Shown: piece by piece, positions 38,990-52,966 of the stretch
Position numbering within the stretch: position 1 is the stretch's first letter
How the letters are laid out: the number at the start of each line of letters is the position of its first letter
Assembly: GCA_024362935.1 (NCBI GenBank)
Contig: JANCRA010000014.1
Location: 11,897,258-11,961,257, forward strand
From: Setophaga petechia
Taxonomy: Eukaryota > Chordata > Aves > Passeriformes > Parulidae
Length of the DNA stretch: 64,000 nt
Reading direction: 5' to 3'
Notes under the pieces: generated by a model
What the model saw: only the letters and a program-made list of their open reading frames with translations
The model's database searches: none
Told to the model about the DNA's origin: nothing
Made by a program: the position numbers and the translations under genes

Positions 38990-39800
38990 AACACACAATC
39001 CAGTGGACATTACTCTCAGGATACTTTAAGTCACAGTAGATATCTGGATGACTTCTCTTTGTATTTTTTTCCTGATAAATACCAATTCACTGAACACTTT
39101 GATTCTTGGCACCTAAAAATAACGATAAATTCAGGTTAAATTTGGTGAACATACTCAAGTAAAAAAGACATGTTGAAATATCAAAATGCTGAATCTGCCT
39201 CCCACACTCTTTTCATGTGTCTATCCCTATATTTCTAACCTGCAGAAGCCTTTACTTTTCATAAGTAGCTAAAATGCTCTAATGACATTTAATTTTGTGC
39301 CAAACAGACATTTTAATTTTAGTTTCTTTTTGTTTAGTTTGTTAGAGAAGAAACTTTTTTTAAGTTTGGATAGTAAAACAAATTGACACAAATTGTAAAC
39401 TTTTTTCCTGGATTTTTTTATTTTTTAAGTGTCAAGCAAGACAGCTGCAGCTAAAAGAATTCAAAATTTATTTGAAGTTGTAGTTTGATTTGAAGGTGGG
39501 ATAGAACTAATGTTTTGGAAAGCTTGATCTTTATTTACTTTGATAATCTCAGTGTATAAATAAGTTATTTTAAATAGGCTTCAATGTAGATCCATTATGA
39601 AATTATATACCCACTTATAGTCACAAATATGGTAACTGCTGAACAAGTTTGGCAGTGATTTCAGAAAAACCTTCCAGAAACTTTAATATTTTTGCCAAAG
39701 TTCTGCAAGATCTCCAAGCACTTTCCTTAGCCAGAAGGGTGCATCAAGAAGCACAGAGCAAATCAAATTGAGATAAACTAATGTTCATGAGAAACAGAAA
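38990..39800. other. Unannotated AT-rich stretch
   Basis: No supported feature beyond T-rich runs near 39340-39430. Confidence 0.5.
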
Positions 39801-39816
39801 TCTGTCTTTTGTGGTT

Positions 39817-39856
39817 TTGTTCATAAAATATTGGACTAGGGATATTTTATGAACAA
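39817..39856. other. Hairpin: perfect 15-bp stem, 10-nt loop
   Basis: The arm ttgttcataaaatat (39817-39831) is the exact reverse complement of 39842-39856. The loop is tggactaggg. It is the longest perfect short-loop inverted repeat I found in the window. It is too short and AT-rich for a canonical microRNA precursor. It may be the fused ends of a tiny palindromic insertion, a cruciform-prone site or chance. Confidence 0.6.
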
Positions 39857-39859
39857 GGG

Positions 39860-42800
39860 ATAATGGGGAGCAGAGGGATAAATCTAGGAAATGTATGTTG
39901 CTCCCTGAAGTATAGCAAAATAGCAGTCCTTGAATGTATTTCCCAGAGAATTTCTAGGCTAAAGAGTTTTTGGGCTATCAGCATTTACTGAAAGGATCCA
40001 TTTTGTAATTAACTGTTTCAGTGTATGAACTGTCTTAGTTCTTTCATTTTCTTCATGGCAAATGCAGTATTTTTCCTTGCAATGATTTAAGAAATATACC
40101 TACAGTTAGAGAGGATGCCTTTGATCACTTACTGGTACATATTTAATATAAAAATTCACAAAGTATTTAAATTTGCATGCATCTGGTGTTCCTGTTTCAT
40201 AGCTCATGTTATAGTTTACTTATTTCTTAGTCATTTACATCAATTAAATTGAATTGGAATATTTTTCTCCTCCTACTTTAGCCCTTCTTCTTCAGCTGTC
40301 AACATGCATATGCCAGTCAGCAGTGTAGCTGTCAAAGCTGACATCAACATCTGTACTTGTATTTTTCTGGTGTCTGTATCTGTCTAATTCTGAGTATTTC
40401 TTAATGTTTTTCTTGCTGCTAATAAAAGGATTTGCAGAGAATTAGGATTCTTACTATCACCATATTTAGGGACCAGTGGAAATTTCACTGTAGAAACCTG
40501 ACTTCAGCAGAGTTGCTGTATTTCCATAATAAGGGTCAGATTCTGGATGATTATAAGCTTTCAGCAGTTTTTTTCCTTGCCTTCAAGAGTTACTACCTTC
40601 ACTGATGTTAGTAAAAAAAATGCTTATTTCAATTTAAGCAGTTATTCCATAATTTCATATTCTCCATAACTCAGCTAACACAAAAGCTGTGATATTTCTT
40701 CTGATAAGTAAAATTGGAGAGTGTGAGGATTGGCAAAGGTGTTTACAGAAATCTTCATAGTAGTGGTGCAACCAGTTTGTGAGAACATTATTGCTCAAAA
40801 TATTTCCAAGTGATATTCTATCACTGAAATTAAAAACTTCCTCAGTTGCTTCAGTGGGTGCAGTATTTGTGTGCATTCCAGATCACTGGATAAAAAATGA
40901 AACATTTCAGACTTATAATTCTTCATGTAGAGATTAGGAGAATGTACAAATTAGGAGAAAACAGTGGAAGCAGCTCAGCAATAAAGCTTTTATAAATAAA
41001 TAAAAAGCACCTAATTTTCAGAGCAAATGAGAGGGTGTGATGAGTGATGTGCTCCTAATGAGTACTGAAAAGCTTCCAGTGTAAATAAACAGATGGTAAA
41101 AATACTTAAGTTACAAATTTCTCAAACCACAAATACCTAAGTCACAGGTCTGTGCTGCAGACTTCAAAGTCAAACATTGCAGCCAGTTTTTCCACGGTGT
41201 AAACATTTTCTTCCTCTTCAGAGGGAGATAATAAATTGGTTCTTCCTTCACACAGGAAGGCTGTGAAGCTTATTGAGCAGCTCAGGTTTTGAAATCTGAT
41301 GGATGCTTTGGTCCAGCAGGTGTTGGTAACGCAGGGAGAGAGGAAGTTTGGTGTGAGGATTTGCCAGAAGAATGTAACTTCAAATTTAATAACTGCAAAA
41401 GCAAGTTAGCACATGGGCACTGGGCTCAGGGATTATCTCATTGGCCTCCAGAAACATTTGGTTGGTGTAGAAATGTGTTGGGAGACAGACATTTGTGTGA
41501 CATGCATCTCACTGTGTGTACTAATCTCTGAGCACTAATCTACCTTTATTCTAAGGTAGCTCATAGATAATTCAGATACACTTCAGAAATTGAAGGCAAC
41601 ATCTGGGACACACGGACACATTTTATTGAATAGTTAGATCTATACTGAGCCTCAATGCAAAGAGAAAATGGAAAGGATTTATTGTTGCTATTTAGGAATC
41701 ACACAGAATTATCTCTGAATGTCAGGGTAGTTCAAATAGTGCTCAAATCAATATTTCACTTGTGCCATTCAGGGGTAAGCTGATAACTCATGTCCATCAT
41801 GATATGTCCATATGTTCCAGTGTGCCTATCATGTTTACATCATAACATCACATGTTCTGAGTTGTTTTTGGGGTTTGACATGTTTCTTATTTTGATCAAG
41901 AAGTAAATATGTGGAAGTCATATGGGATTTAGTTTCTGTTTCCAGGACTGAACCCTCAGTCTTGTGGTCTGGTGCATCAGCAAACATTGATTTACTCCTT
42001 TTCCTGGCAAGAAACTGGAGTCCCTCTCAATTCAGGGAAAGGACTGAGTTTTTAACTCGGGCTTAGCCAAAAATGATTTCTCAATAAATCTTTTTCTCAT
42101 GTGTTTTGCAAGATCTTGTGTTTGACATTTCCACTAGAAAAAAAAATGGGAGTAAGAAGCAGTTTCAGGCACTCAGTAGTTGTTTAGATTGTTGTTTTGA
42201 CTCAGTTGTTCTGCATACCAGATTAATTTTGTACCTAGTGCTTTAGCCAAAATCAGAAATGAGAGGTGTGCATCTAATAAACTTCCTGTTTGTCTTGATT
42301 TGTTAAGCTAATCTCCATGATGCTGAGTTTCAGAAGAGTCCAAATAATTCCCAGGGCATAAAAGTAAATTCCTTTCATAGTGACTAGGACACAATTGTGC
42401 TTTTTCTCTTCCCAGGAGGCTGGTGTGTGAATTTAAGAGACTTTTCCTAGCTTCATGGAAATAACAGAGCTCAGCTACTTTGAGTTTACATGTTGGGTAT
42501 CCTGAGTGGATCAGATCCTGCCCACTTATAAATCCCATTCCAGACTTTCAGATTTTGTCTTGGTGCTGATGAATCCCCTCCAGTGCTCTTCAGAAACATT
42601 TGTGCTTCACTCCTTTCATAACCAGATTCTCCACACAGCCTGTTCTAAATGATTCTGCAGCATCTTTGCCTCCCAGCAGGAAAACTCTGAATTGCTCCTG
42701 GTAATTGCTTCCAATCTGCAGCCCTGACAGGTATTTTTAGGTCTGTCTTGAAGAGATATCAGCTCCCATACACTTCAAATTCTTTGTCTGGAGTCACTGC

Positions 42801-44755
42801 AGCTCCAGACACATCCCTGGAATGGGGTGTAATTGTGGTCTCATGCCTTCTCTATCCACCCACCAATCTCAACTGCCTTAGAGCAGCCTCCTGCTGTGCT
42901 GCAGGGAACGTTCAGAGCCTTTCTGAGCAAAGCAAACTTGAGCTGTGGGCTGTGCCTGAATTTAAAGACTACCTTGAAAGGAGGAGGAGTGTGAAATCCC
43001 TCCTTTAGAACAGTGTGATTATAACAGTGGAACACTTCAAGCTATGAATTTTATTGGAATTGTATGATTTACACTGCTCATCATCCTGAAATGTTGAATT
43101 CTCTGTATTTTCTGTCACTATAACAGAAGTGGTAAGATGTTATAAGGCTGATTAACAGTAATGGAGGTCTAAACCATCCTGTTATCAAGGTGAGTGGGAT
43201 TTGGTGAGAAGCGGGGAAATAATCTGGTAGCATGTAAATGTTCAAAGAGATGTTACCAAAAAGGGCAAGAGAGAGCAAGAGAAAGCCCCTTTCACTGCTC
43301 CATATAGATCAGGTTGTGTCCATGCACCAGAACATTTATTCCCAGAAATAACCCCTTTGAACCCAGCAGTGCAGTAATTGAAGTTTTGTGTACAGGCTGC
43401 AAGCAGCTTCACTGGGCAGCTGCTGGTTAGCTCATGCAACCTCAGTTTTTTCCTTTCAACAACTTCTAGATGCTTTATAGATGATTCCCAATAAAATGAA
43501 AGGAGGTGGAAGGAAGGGCTAATAAAGGGGTTGGGAAGTTTAGAAAGAAGACCAAGATATGAAGGTTTGGGTTTTTTTATTATTTTTACTACTTTTATGC
43601 AACCCAAAGGATAAAATTAGCAAGACTGGAAATCTTTTCAACTGGTGCTGTATTCTCACATTTAAAATACAACTTTTAATCTTATGTAGCTGTTGAAAGA
43701 TGTTACCCTGGCTGGCTCCTTGCTTCTAATCAGTGAATAAAGTACAAATACCACCAAGTCTGTCTTTCATCAAGCAAGTGAGAAATCTGTATGGTCACCC
43801 TAACACATCTTACCAGAGAGCAGCTGGGATATGCTCCGTGCTTTGGCAAACTGAAGTTTTTTTAACTGCTGGAATAGAGTTGATTGAATTGTTGGCTTTT
43901 TGCAATACAAGTTTTTTATGACTTCTTCTAATATAAAACAGAAGAAAAAGGGGAAACAATACAAAATAATGTATCAATGGCAGATAATGTTAATCTGATA
44001 GTGTATTCTATTGCATAGTTTCAAGAAATATTTCAGACTTTTCAAAATGCCTTCCCATCAATTTATATTTTAAGAAAGCACTAAGTCAGGAAAATATCAG
44101 CTATAAGTCAGTGCACTTAATATGGACAGCAAATGGACAATATGGATAATTTTTTCTGAAGAATGTGATGTGTAGGAATACCTCTCCTAATTTATATCAA
44201 CTCCATGTCGATCAAATAATGCTGATCACTTATTGGAAATTTATATTAAGAGAGGGAAAATGCACAAACATAAAGATAAGCCAATAAACTAAAGTGGTAA
44301 AAGGACTATATGTATTCTTCCAATATGGAAATAGAATACATTTATCTCTTCAGATATATTTAGAACTAGGGCCAGAAAAAAAAAGCAAACATCAGCAGTG
44401 GCAACCACAACCATGTCTTACATAGAGTGGAAGTAATCTGTTACAACTAAAGCTGAACTATTTTCTCAGGAAGTATTCTGTAGAAATAAAAACATACAAA
44501 AACAATTGAAAGAAAATATTTGGTTTGGTAAATGAGTTCATACTCATTGAAAGAACAATTGAGTTATTTAGCTTAATTGGCACAAGTGCACATAGAAAAA
44601 TACAATTATGTCTATCAAAATTTTCAGCAGTAATAGTAGCACATGAGCAAAACTGGGAGAAAAATCAAGTAATTTTAGTGTCAACGAATGTTTTCAGCAA
44701 TAGAAGTACCAAAACGGAAAAATTATTTTCTTATTTGAAGATAAAGTAACACATC
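39860..44755. other. Unannotated AT-rich stretch
   Basis: No gene is visible. A GC-richer part near 42640-43000 has an 8-bp inverted repeat (aaaggagg with cctccttt) near 42976-43006. Homopolymer A runs occur near 40613 and 42140. A short purine-rich tract lies at 43259-43288. Confidence 0.5.
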
Positions 44756-44760
44756 TACTT

Positions 44761-44945
44761 CCTATAGAGGTAAATTGCCTCTGTGCAGGAGCCCACTGTG
44801 CTCAATGTTAATCTTTCCATATGTTTCCATGGGCTTTAATCAGGCCTGGGTTTCCAATTTGTCTGTCTGCATCTGTTTGTCTGTCAGCAACCGGTCCTTT
44901 GTAGCTCCTTCTGGGCTCACTTTATAAAGGTTTTACAAATCTAAA
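44761..44945. promoter_or_regulatory. CNE-like segment F (candidate enhancer)
   Basis: It has GTTAAT and TTTAATC homeodomain-type cores (44807-44841). Further on are repeated tctgt units, AACCGGT of grainyhead type (44889-44895) and CCTTTGT of SOX/TCF type (44896-44902). The sequence is non-repetitive and non-coding. The density and variety of motifs are CNE-like; conservation is untested. Confidence 0.35.
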
Positions 44946-44949
44946 CTGG

Positions 44950-46050
44950 AAAGAAAGCATTTGTTTGATGGCAGTTCAGCTCAAAACACAGACTCAGCTG
45001 TCAGTCTGAACTTCCCCAGTCACTGCAGGGCTCTTTGCTGGGTTAGGGCAGCCAAGACTTCCAGCTTTGATCTGCTGTGGCTTCAGCTGGACTGGTCCCA
45101 GCTTCAGCCAGGACATAAATGGGAAGGAATCCTCTCAAGGAAGCTGCATTTAAAGCTAGCAAAAATGTCACCATCACATCAGTGAGAATATGTCTTGTTC
45201 CTCATGGTTTGTCCCTTTCATGTCTTCACTCTGTAAGGTCTCCCAGGCAGTGATTGCTCCTTTGTGTGGGTGTGTGTGAGATTTAAAAGAGTAGTCACTG
45301 CAGTAATGCAATTAATATTAATGCAAAATTTGAAGTAGAAAACTATGCTGTGATATGGATTTAGGGAATTTAAAAACAAATATGCCAAAAGAATAGATTT
45401 AAATTACTCCTCTAATAATACATCTGTGGTTACATGCAATATAGGCTGTGTAAATGCACATTCTATTCTCCCTTGCATGAATTTAAGTCTAATGCAAAAT
45501 TGACAGATCCATTCATGCCTATGAAATTAAATCCAAAAAGGTTAGTATAAGCACTAGGTTTAATGATCACTGCACAATATAATTAAAAGATGATGTTACT
45601 TGAATATCAGATTTTCTGTATGTATGTTTATTTGGAGTTTTAAATTGAAAATAAACAAAATCAGAACTGCAAAAAAAAAAAGTAGAAAAGATGTGTGAAA
45701 TGTAATGATAATGGTTGACTTCTAAACAGCCAAGGAAATTATAGTCATCTTATGTGTGGGACAGGAACAAACACCTCTTAATTGCACTTCATTATAACGT
45801 ACCTTTCTCTTCTCAGTTGTATATATTAATTATAAAAATCATGTTTCAGAGACGAAAAGCTGTACAATAGGGTTTTTTTCTTTTCCCTCCCTCCCTTGTG
45901 CTGTCTGCAGCAGGATGGAAGAACAATATCAACTGTCATCCACAGGAAGAGCTTAAGAGCTTTCAAAGACAAATCATAAAAAGAATGAAAGGCCATTATA
46001 AAAAAAGGAGGAAAATGCTTTGATTTCACAGATTTGCTACTTATTAATGT
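44950..46050. other. Unannotated AT-rich stretch
   Basis: No gene is visible. An A-run lies at about 45671-45681, and a pyrimidine-rich tract (T and C with few purines) at about 45872-45897. Confidence 0.5.
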
Positions 46051-46309
46051 TTAAGGTTCTCTCTTCTTCTTAAAAATATCTTCTCATATTGTTTTGTGTG
46101 TGTTATGTGCAGGTACATCACTTTTTGATGAGTATATCACATGGCACGTGCATTACACAGATCATTATTAGCGGATGGAGGTTGAGGGGATCAGATGGGG
46201 AAGGCACTGGAGCAGCCCTCCAGGACTTGTGTCACTTCTTCAGGTCAATTGTAGAAAACTTGGACAGGAATTTTGTGACACAAAGTGATGCTGTCTTTTG
46301 AGGTTTTTT

Positions 46310-49300
46310 CCATTCCAGTTCATTCCTGTGTTTCACTGGAGCAGTACTCAGAGACCCTTGAAAGTAAGGACATGATTGTCTCAACTCTTTTGTGGCCACC
46401 TGGGACCAAACTTTCCTGTGGGTGCAGATTGCTTTCTTGGTTTGGATCTTCAGTTCTGCTCTTTCCTGTAAGATTAGCCAGGATGTTTCCTGAAAACCTG
46501 CCTTCCTGTTTACAAAGCTGAGCATTCTCACTGGTTTTGTTGAATCTAGGAGCTTCCTCGCTGAGGAAGATTTTGTGACTGTTGGATGTCACCTTTCAGC
46601 ATAGCTGACCACTGCAGGACACTTGGTGTGCAATACCTGGGTGACAAAGCAGTGAGCTATTACCTGATTATCCTGGCTTTTATCATCCATCCTCTTGAAG
46701 CTTTTCCCATTTATTTCATTCTTTTCTATTTCCCTCTACACCTTCCCTGAAACAGGAGTCTGTGCTGCTGGGGGTCTCAAGCTCATGTTTTGTTTCTCCT
46801 GAGCCTGACAGCATCTCCTGCAGCCTCTGAGGATCTTAGAGATGAATGTTTCTGTCAGAGTTAGACACAACCCATGGCTCTTTGTTGCATGCATGGCCTG
46901 TTGATAGCAGGTAAAGACCTATTGTAGCATGTATGTTATATATATTCTTGCAGAGGAAAAAAAAACATAATGAAATATTTTTCATTAGTAGCTATGACTG
47001 TCAGGGTTTCCTGAAAGGTTAAGTGCTCACAGAGATACAGGTGCTGAGATTGTGCTCTGTGGTTTTCTGGATGTACTTTCCAAACTTTTAAACTACAGCT
47101 CCTTCAGAGAATAAAGAAAAGGAAGGACATTCCTGTCCAAATGGCAGGTTGGTTATTTTGGTGCACTCCTGGGGGTGGATGCTGGCTTCTGTCAGCTGAA
47201 GTTTTCCTGCTAATGCATTCACATTTCAGCTGTTGTTTTTCCAGATAGATGAGGGAACTCCTCTCAAAGCTGCCTTATGCTTTGCTAGACCTTATTCTTC
47301 TTCTGGTGGGAGGGAAATCCTCCAAGGGTGAGAACTTGAGGCTATTTAATTTTAAAGTGGATATAAAATAGGTATGAAGGAGATAGATACCATCAATAGG
47401 TACTGTTCTCAGAATACAAATTTTTACTTTACTGAGGAATTCCTTTATTTTTCTTTCCTCCTCCCTGCAAAAAAACCCTTCTGGTTATTAGTGAAAATGA
47501 TAACTACCAAAGGTAGAACTCTTTTTTCTCTCTCATGAATTGTTACAACTTGAATATTTTTTCAATGGATTGGTAAATTTACTAAAAACAGATTAAATGA
47601 TAAAAAAAAAGATTATTTATTTACAGAATTACTCGAAATTGTGAGCAGAACTAGACTGGCTGGCAGATCTTCCTGAGAGAACAGCAAATGTTCTCTCTTT
47701 TTCTTCCCTGTCATGTGCAGTTCCATAAAGCAACATATGCTTCTCTGAATGCATTTTCTGCATTCTTCCTATTATGCACTTTGGTCTGTGTTATGTGTCA
47801 GAGTAATTCAGAGACACAACAGAATCAGTGGAAACTCTCTGCACTCCTCTCTGGTTTAATGTCATTTCCGAAGTGGTTTAACCATTAACATGTATAAAGC
47901 TATCTAACTACATGAAGAATAATCACATGATGTGGTTTTTTTCCTAAGGAAATATTAACTTTAAGCTGGGATAACCAACTTCCAAGAATTCACATAAAAA
48001 CGTAATGAAGTTAATATTAAATAAAAGGCTTGTGCAAGCTTTTATTTTTACAATATGTGCTGATGTGTCCCTGATTTAATCATGTTTTGTTTATGATTAA
48101 TGAATGATTCACCTTGAAGATCAAAGTTTTATTCATATCTCATTAAGAATTGGAAGAAATCATCTGTTTAGAAAATAAAAGGAAGCTGCTTTTTGTCTTA
48201 CTTAGTACTAAAATTTTAGCTTAATACTGAGAACTGAAGCTGAGAGTACATGGGGAAGCTTCAGCTATGACAAAAGTTTTCAGACCTCAGTTCAGGAAAT
48301 CTTCATGTAGAAATTTTGATCATTTAAAGCATGACATTTTTTTCCCCACTGTGTTTTATCATAAATGTTGACTTATGCAGCTGAACTAAAAATTTAAACA
48401 CGTGGAATTTTTCAGTATATTTTCAATGTATTTATAAGGCAAAATGAAATACATTCATAAAGAGAAACTAGAAATGTGACCAAGTTTCTTTTGTCAAAAG
48501 AAGATGCACAATTGTGCAAGTTTCAGTTTATATTCCACTAGGGGTATAGGCATTTCTGTGACACTTCACCTACATAAAATATTACTAGGTAGCGGATCTT
48601 AGGAAAGATCTGAAGTAAGCTGCAACACTAAGGAAAGTATCTCTGTTTAAATCCAGAGCACAAAATTATTTGTCTCTATGTTAGAAGTTTATTGATCTTA
48701 ATGTGCTGGGTTTTTTCTGCTCACAAAATAAAGATTATTTTGTCAAGATCCATAGTAGAGTGTGAGCAGGTAAATTTGCAGAAACATTATTTATAAAAAA
48801 CCTGATATAATGGGAAGGTTTTCATGTGCCAGTGACCTGAGATCTACAATGTTGTATCTTATAATTTTTAGAGGAGAAACACAGTCTGAAGATCATCTGG
48901 GTGGATAGATAATGGTAAATTTGATAGCCTAGCATTCATTACATCTAAAAACTTTTCTGCCAAAATGGTTTTATTCCAATGATAGAGAGATGACCATTCT
49001 GATATTATCAATGGATGACAGAAAATGGTTTATGCCCTAGAATAGTGACATAACAGAATAATTGTCCAAGTATTAATGCAAAATTCATGACAAAATTCAA
49101 CTCTCAACTCATATTTATCTCTAGCTCTCTAATGAAGTGTGAGTGAGCAGGTTTTACACATTACTTCTGGCCTGTACTGCATTTAACTTTCTCAGAATAA
49201 TTCTTTGGTGGCAATGATGCATGAACTGCAGGATGAGCAGTTGAAAAACACAATGCAAAATCCGACTGTGTGAGTGGGAGTTTATGCAATGGTGCAAAAT

Positions 49301-50030
49301 GTGTCACTCCAGAGAAAAGTGATGCTAATTTCCTGGTGGAAGAAATATTTCTGTCCCTTGTTTTCTTCATTTACTGATAGAAAAGTGGGAAATTAATGAC
49401 TTGTTTTAGGCAAAATCTTCCAAGCAGAGGGTTATCTAGTTCAAGTGGATTCTAGTGGAATTAACATATTAGAGTAACATAAGAAAGTTATTTTGCTCTC
49501 CTGTGAAGTTTTCTTCATTATTTGATGTATAACTTTGTATCATACTTTCCAACTTAAAGAAGTTTGAGAACTTTTGAAAAAAAGTCTGTTTTCTGGTTCA
49601 GTGAGTTCACTGGTGTTCATGTAAACTCCACATGCTTTACTTGGATTTTACATTTCATAACTCTGTGGCACATTTCATTCAGGCTGGTTCACTTTGATAT
49701 TGACGTCGCAGAGTTCAATGTCTTCTGTATGGTTTGTTTCCCCACTTAAAAATAATATAGCTCTGAGAATTGAGTGATCTTTGTCCCGTGGTTTGCTTAA
49801 TATTGTGGGTTTATGTTTTTTCTATTTGTTCAGAACTATTTGTACTTGGATTATTAATCTATAACTAAATGTTGTCCTTTGTGTTCATCTTGCTGACAGT
49901 ATCTGGAGTCAGACCAAAGCTCTTTTTCTTAAATTGTGCAAAGCATATTTATTGTCACTTTCTTCTTCATTTATCATCTTTTGGGGATCATATCAAAAAG
50001 GGGAAATACTAGCATAGAGTGGTATTAGTA
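46310..50030. other. Unannotated AT-rich stretch
   Basis: No gene is visible. Plus- and minus-strand frames near 46230-46590 overlap one another and are unrecognised. A near-CRE TGACGTC (49701-49707) stands out as a CpG in CpG-poor surroundings. A9 and A8 runs lie near 47602 and 46958. Confidence 0.5.
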
Positions 50031-50039
50031 CCTGTGCTA

Positions 50040-50440
50040 GTTCCATGTTTTTACAGCCAGAAGCCTCAGATATCCTGCCTAAACCAAGCCCTGATGGGAA
50101 TTTTGTCTGTCTCTCTCAATGGCAGTGTATCAGGCAGAGGATCTGAACTGTCACTTGAACAATTAGGGTTTAACAGGAGCTATGGCCAGTCACTGTCTGA
50201 ACTCACTCTGTAAATACCAACAAGCATTCCTAAGGAAATGTCCTGTCCCACAGGAGCTGCTGGGAAGTGGGCCCACAGGCCATGTGCCGTGTCCAGGTCC
50301 CTCAGAGGAGGCTGCAGTGCAGTCACACAGCCTGAATGAAGCACTTTGCCTTCCAGTGCCTGTGCCAATGGCTTGGCTGGAGGGGGGAAATCCTTCTTCC
50401 AGGGAAAACTGCCCCAGAGTCATTGCTAGAGTCTAAGTTG
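50040..50440. other. GC-richer patch without CpG island
   Basis: Four short frames on both strands overlap here (50019-50436), as expected from low stop density. CpG is rare. No family is recognised. Confidence 0.35.
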
Positions 50441-50449
50441 TGCACAGTC

Positions 50450-52425
50450 AGGATCACAGGTTTGGTCCACCCGAGTCGTACAAAGATTTCAGTCTTAGGA
50501 TTTGTTTGAAAGTTTGTGCCGCAAACTTTAAACTAAAAGGAAGCAAAATAAGCATGAGGCCATAAGGAAGCTTTTGTTTGGGTCAAAACTTCAGATTTAG
50601 ACGTTCTGAAAGATTGATAACAATTTTTTTTCATTTGTTCACAGGTGAAATGAGTTCCCTATCAGCTTCATGGCATGAGGGCTACATAGCTTCTCTGCTG
50701 GTACAGTCCTTGCAACCTGTGCTCTTGTTAAAAGCAGCCATAAATGAGACAATTACAGGATGGATTTTTGTGTATAGGTAGAGATCTGTATGATGAAAAA
50801 ATAGGAGATTGTTAATGATTGTGTAGCAGTTTCATGTCAGTGGCATAGTGTGTTTCCCTTCTCTTTTTCACTATGATAGTGTGTGGCAGATGGTATAAAA
50901 CAGAGCACCTCCACTTCCTAAAAAAATCAGTTTTGATCATCTGGAAGCAGAAAATGCTGAAAAAATAGAGGCTTTGTGCAGAGTTTTCAAACAGTTATGG
51001 GGACACATACATTCTTGTATGCCTGCTTCATTGGCTGCAAGTGTGCCATGCTGTTGTTGGTAAACTTTTTAACTTGGGCAAAATTTCACCTGCCATCAAG
51101 CTGAGTTTTTCTGAGTGATCTGTGTTACCTGATCTTTAAAGGCATTGCATTGAAAGGAAGGGAGAAATTTCTGATGCTGCAGTTCAGATATCCATCTTAG
51201 AAATGAACTATAAATGAGCATTAATCTATGCCAGTGTAAATGTTGAAAGTTCTCTATGGGTGGGAATTCTGCATGTACTTTTTCCCAATTGTTGTCATTG
51301 TGAAAGACTGTGGACCAATTCTGTTTGGATAAATCTTTCTGTCCATGTATTTTTCTTCAAGTGTACAAGCAATCAGTTTTAAAAACATGTTTTCATTCAC
51401 CTCCTATCCCAAATTTGAGGGAAAATTTTAAAAATTTACTTGCTCACATTAAAGTTAATAAAGTTGGAGACCTCCTTCATTGTAAGTTACCAAGAAAATA
51501 ACTTGAAGTGAGGAAGTTTGATGACTACATCAAAATCTTCCTAATCATAACTTATAATCATAATCCTTATAATAATGTCTTTTTAAGAGTGGACTCCTTC
51601 TAGATGGTGTGTACAGCACCACAAATATGCAAAAGAACAAAAAATAAAAATGCCAGAGGTTCTCTTCCTCTCCTCTTTCATACTTGCATAATTTTCAGGT
51701 AAGGTTTGGTTCTGAAACTTGTTGAAGACTGATGAGTTCAGCAGTTTTTAAGAACTCTGTATTTGATGTCTGGCAAAATGTATATTTACATTAATATTCA
51801 CCAGTGTGTACACACCAGGTCAAATCCCTAAGTCTTACAAAACATGATATGAATTGTAATTTTTATTTCAGTAACAGAATTAGAAATTATTCCAAAGATG
51901 TTGCTGGGCAGGCAGGAACAAGTGTGTGAAAAGAGAGGAGGCTTTAGTTAGTACTTTTACAATAAAATTTTCAAAGCAAGTTTAAAAGTTGCATCAGAGA
52001 GTTAAACAAAATCTCATTATTTTAAATCAACTTATGACAGATTTTCACATTAATGGCATTCATAAATAAGTGGGAGATAGGACCCAAAAGTAAGAGGGCT
52101 ATTTTATATGGTGATTATATATTTGTGCTGACCTGGACCGAGTATATTTCCATCTGTTTACCGTTCTAGTAACTATTTGGTCCTGTTCTTGAGACAAATG
52201 CAGCCTGATTGCACTAGAAAAAATACACTGGATTTGAGCTGCATAAATATAATTCAGAACATAGCTTGTTATCTAATAATACAATAACAAGCAACAATAC
52301 AATAATGTTTAAGGAGATGAATGAATATTCATTAAAAATATTACAAAAGCCCTTATTTTTTTGAACAGAAGTGGTTGCTTTAATTGAACTGTTAATAGGA
52401 CTGCACAAACCTTTTGAATTCATTT
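50450..52425. other. Unannotated AT-rich stretch
   Basis: No gene is visible. A 9-bp-stem inverted repeat (gcttgttat, 52264-52272, with 52284-52292) encloses an 11-nt loop, and a 12-bp GTGTGT/ACACAC palindrome lies near 51804-51815. Confidence 0.5.
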
Positions 52426-52429
52426 AGTT

Positions 52430-52940
52430 TCTCTGAAAGAGTTAATTTCTAATTATTTTATTAGCAATGCAACAAGCTAATGAAAATGGAAGCTTGTACA
52501 GCTTCATAGCCAAGGCCTTCCTGACGTGCTCAGAGCCCTTTAGTTCTGCTGTTGTTCCTGAGTAAGAATCAATACCACAGGCAGCAATTATGTGGTGTTG
52601 TTTTTTGGCTAAAATTCCCACACATCTGGGATAAACAGATATTCTATTCGAACTTCCTCTGTTAACTCCACCAGTTTCCATGGAATGACTCTCTATATGC
52701 TTGTTAAGTAAATGATTGTTATAAGACTATGGAGACATGGTCGATCAAATTAACCCCTTTTGTCCAGCCTCCAAAATGGTTCCCTTCATTTGCCTAAATT
52801 CAGCTGCTTTGGGGAATTTTTTCAAGCTTGAAGGACTCTCTGGATTCATCACATTAGCAAACTGTAACCTGAGAAGAGGGTCTTTGGAACAGCAGGACTT
52901 CTTTGGCCCCCAATTGTTTTGCTAATCAAGATTATTGCCA
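52430..52940. promoter_or_regulatory. CNE-like segment G (candidate enhancer)
   Basis: This is mixed-composition, non-repetitive sequence with AATTA/ATTAG cores at 52449-52463, an adjacent gcaatgcaac of C/EBP type, and CAATTATG near 52586. It contains little simple sequence, in contrast to its flanks. Frames are short and on both strands. It is part of the densest CNE-like run in the window. Confidence 0.35.
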
Positions 52941-52966
52941 CTATTGAGATGTGGAAAGATAGCCTG

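Noticed and set aside
38514..39010. Antiparallel frames of 154 (plus) and 149 (minus) codons
   Set aside because: Both arise from low stop density in a GC-richer, CpG-poor patch. Neither translation is recognisable.
43242..43607. 121-codon minus-strand frame
   Set aside because: No domain, ordinary composition, no exon signals that I trust.
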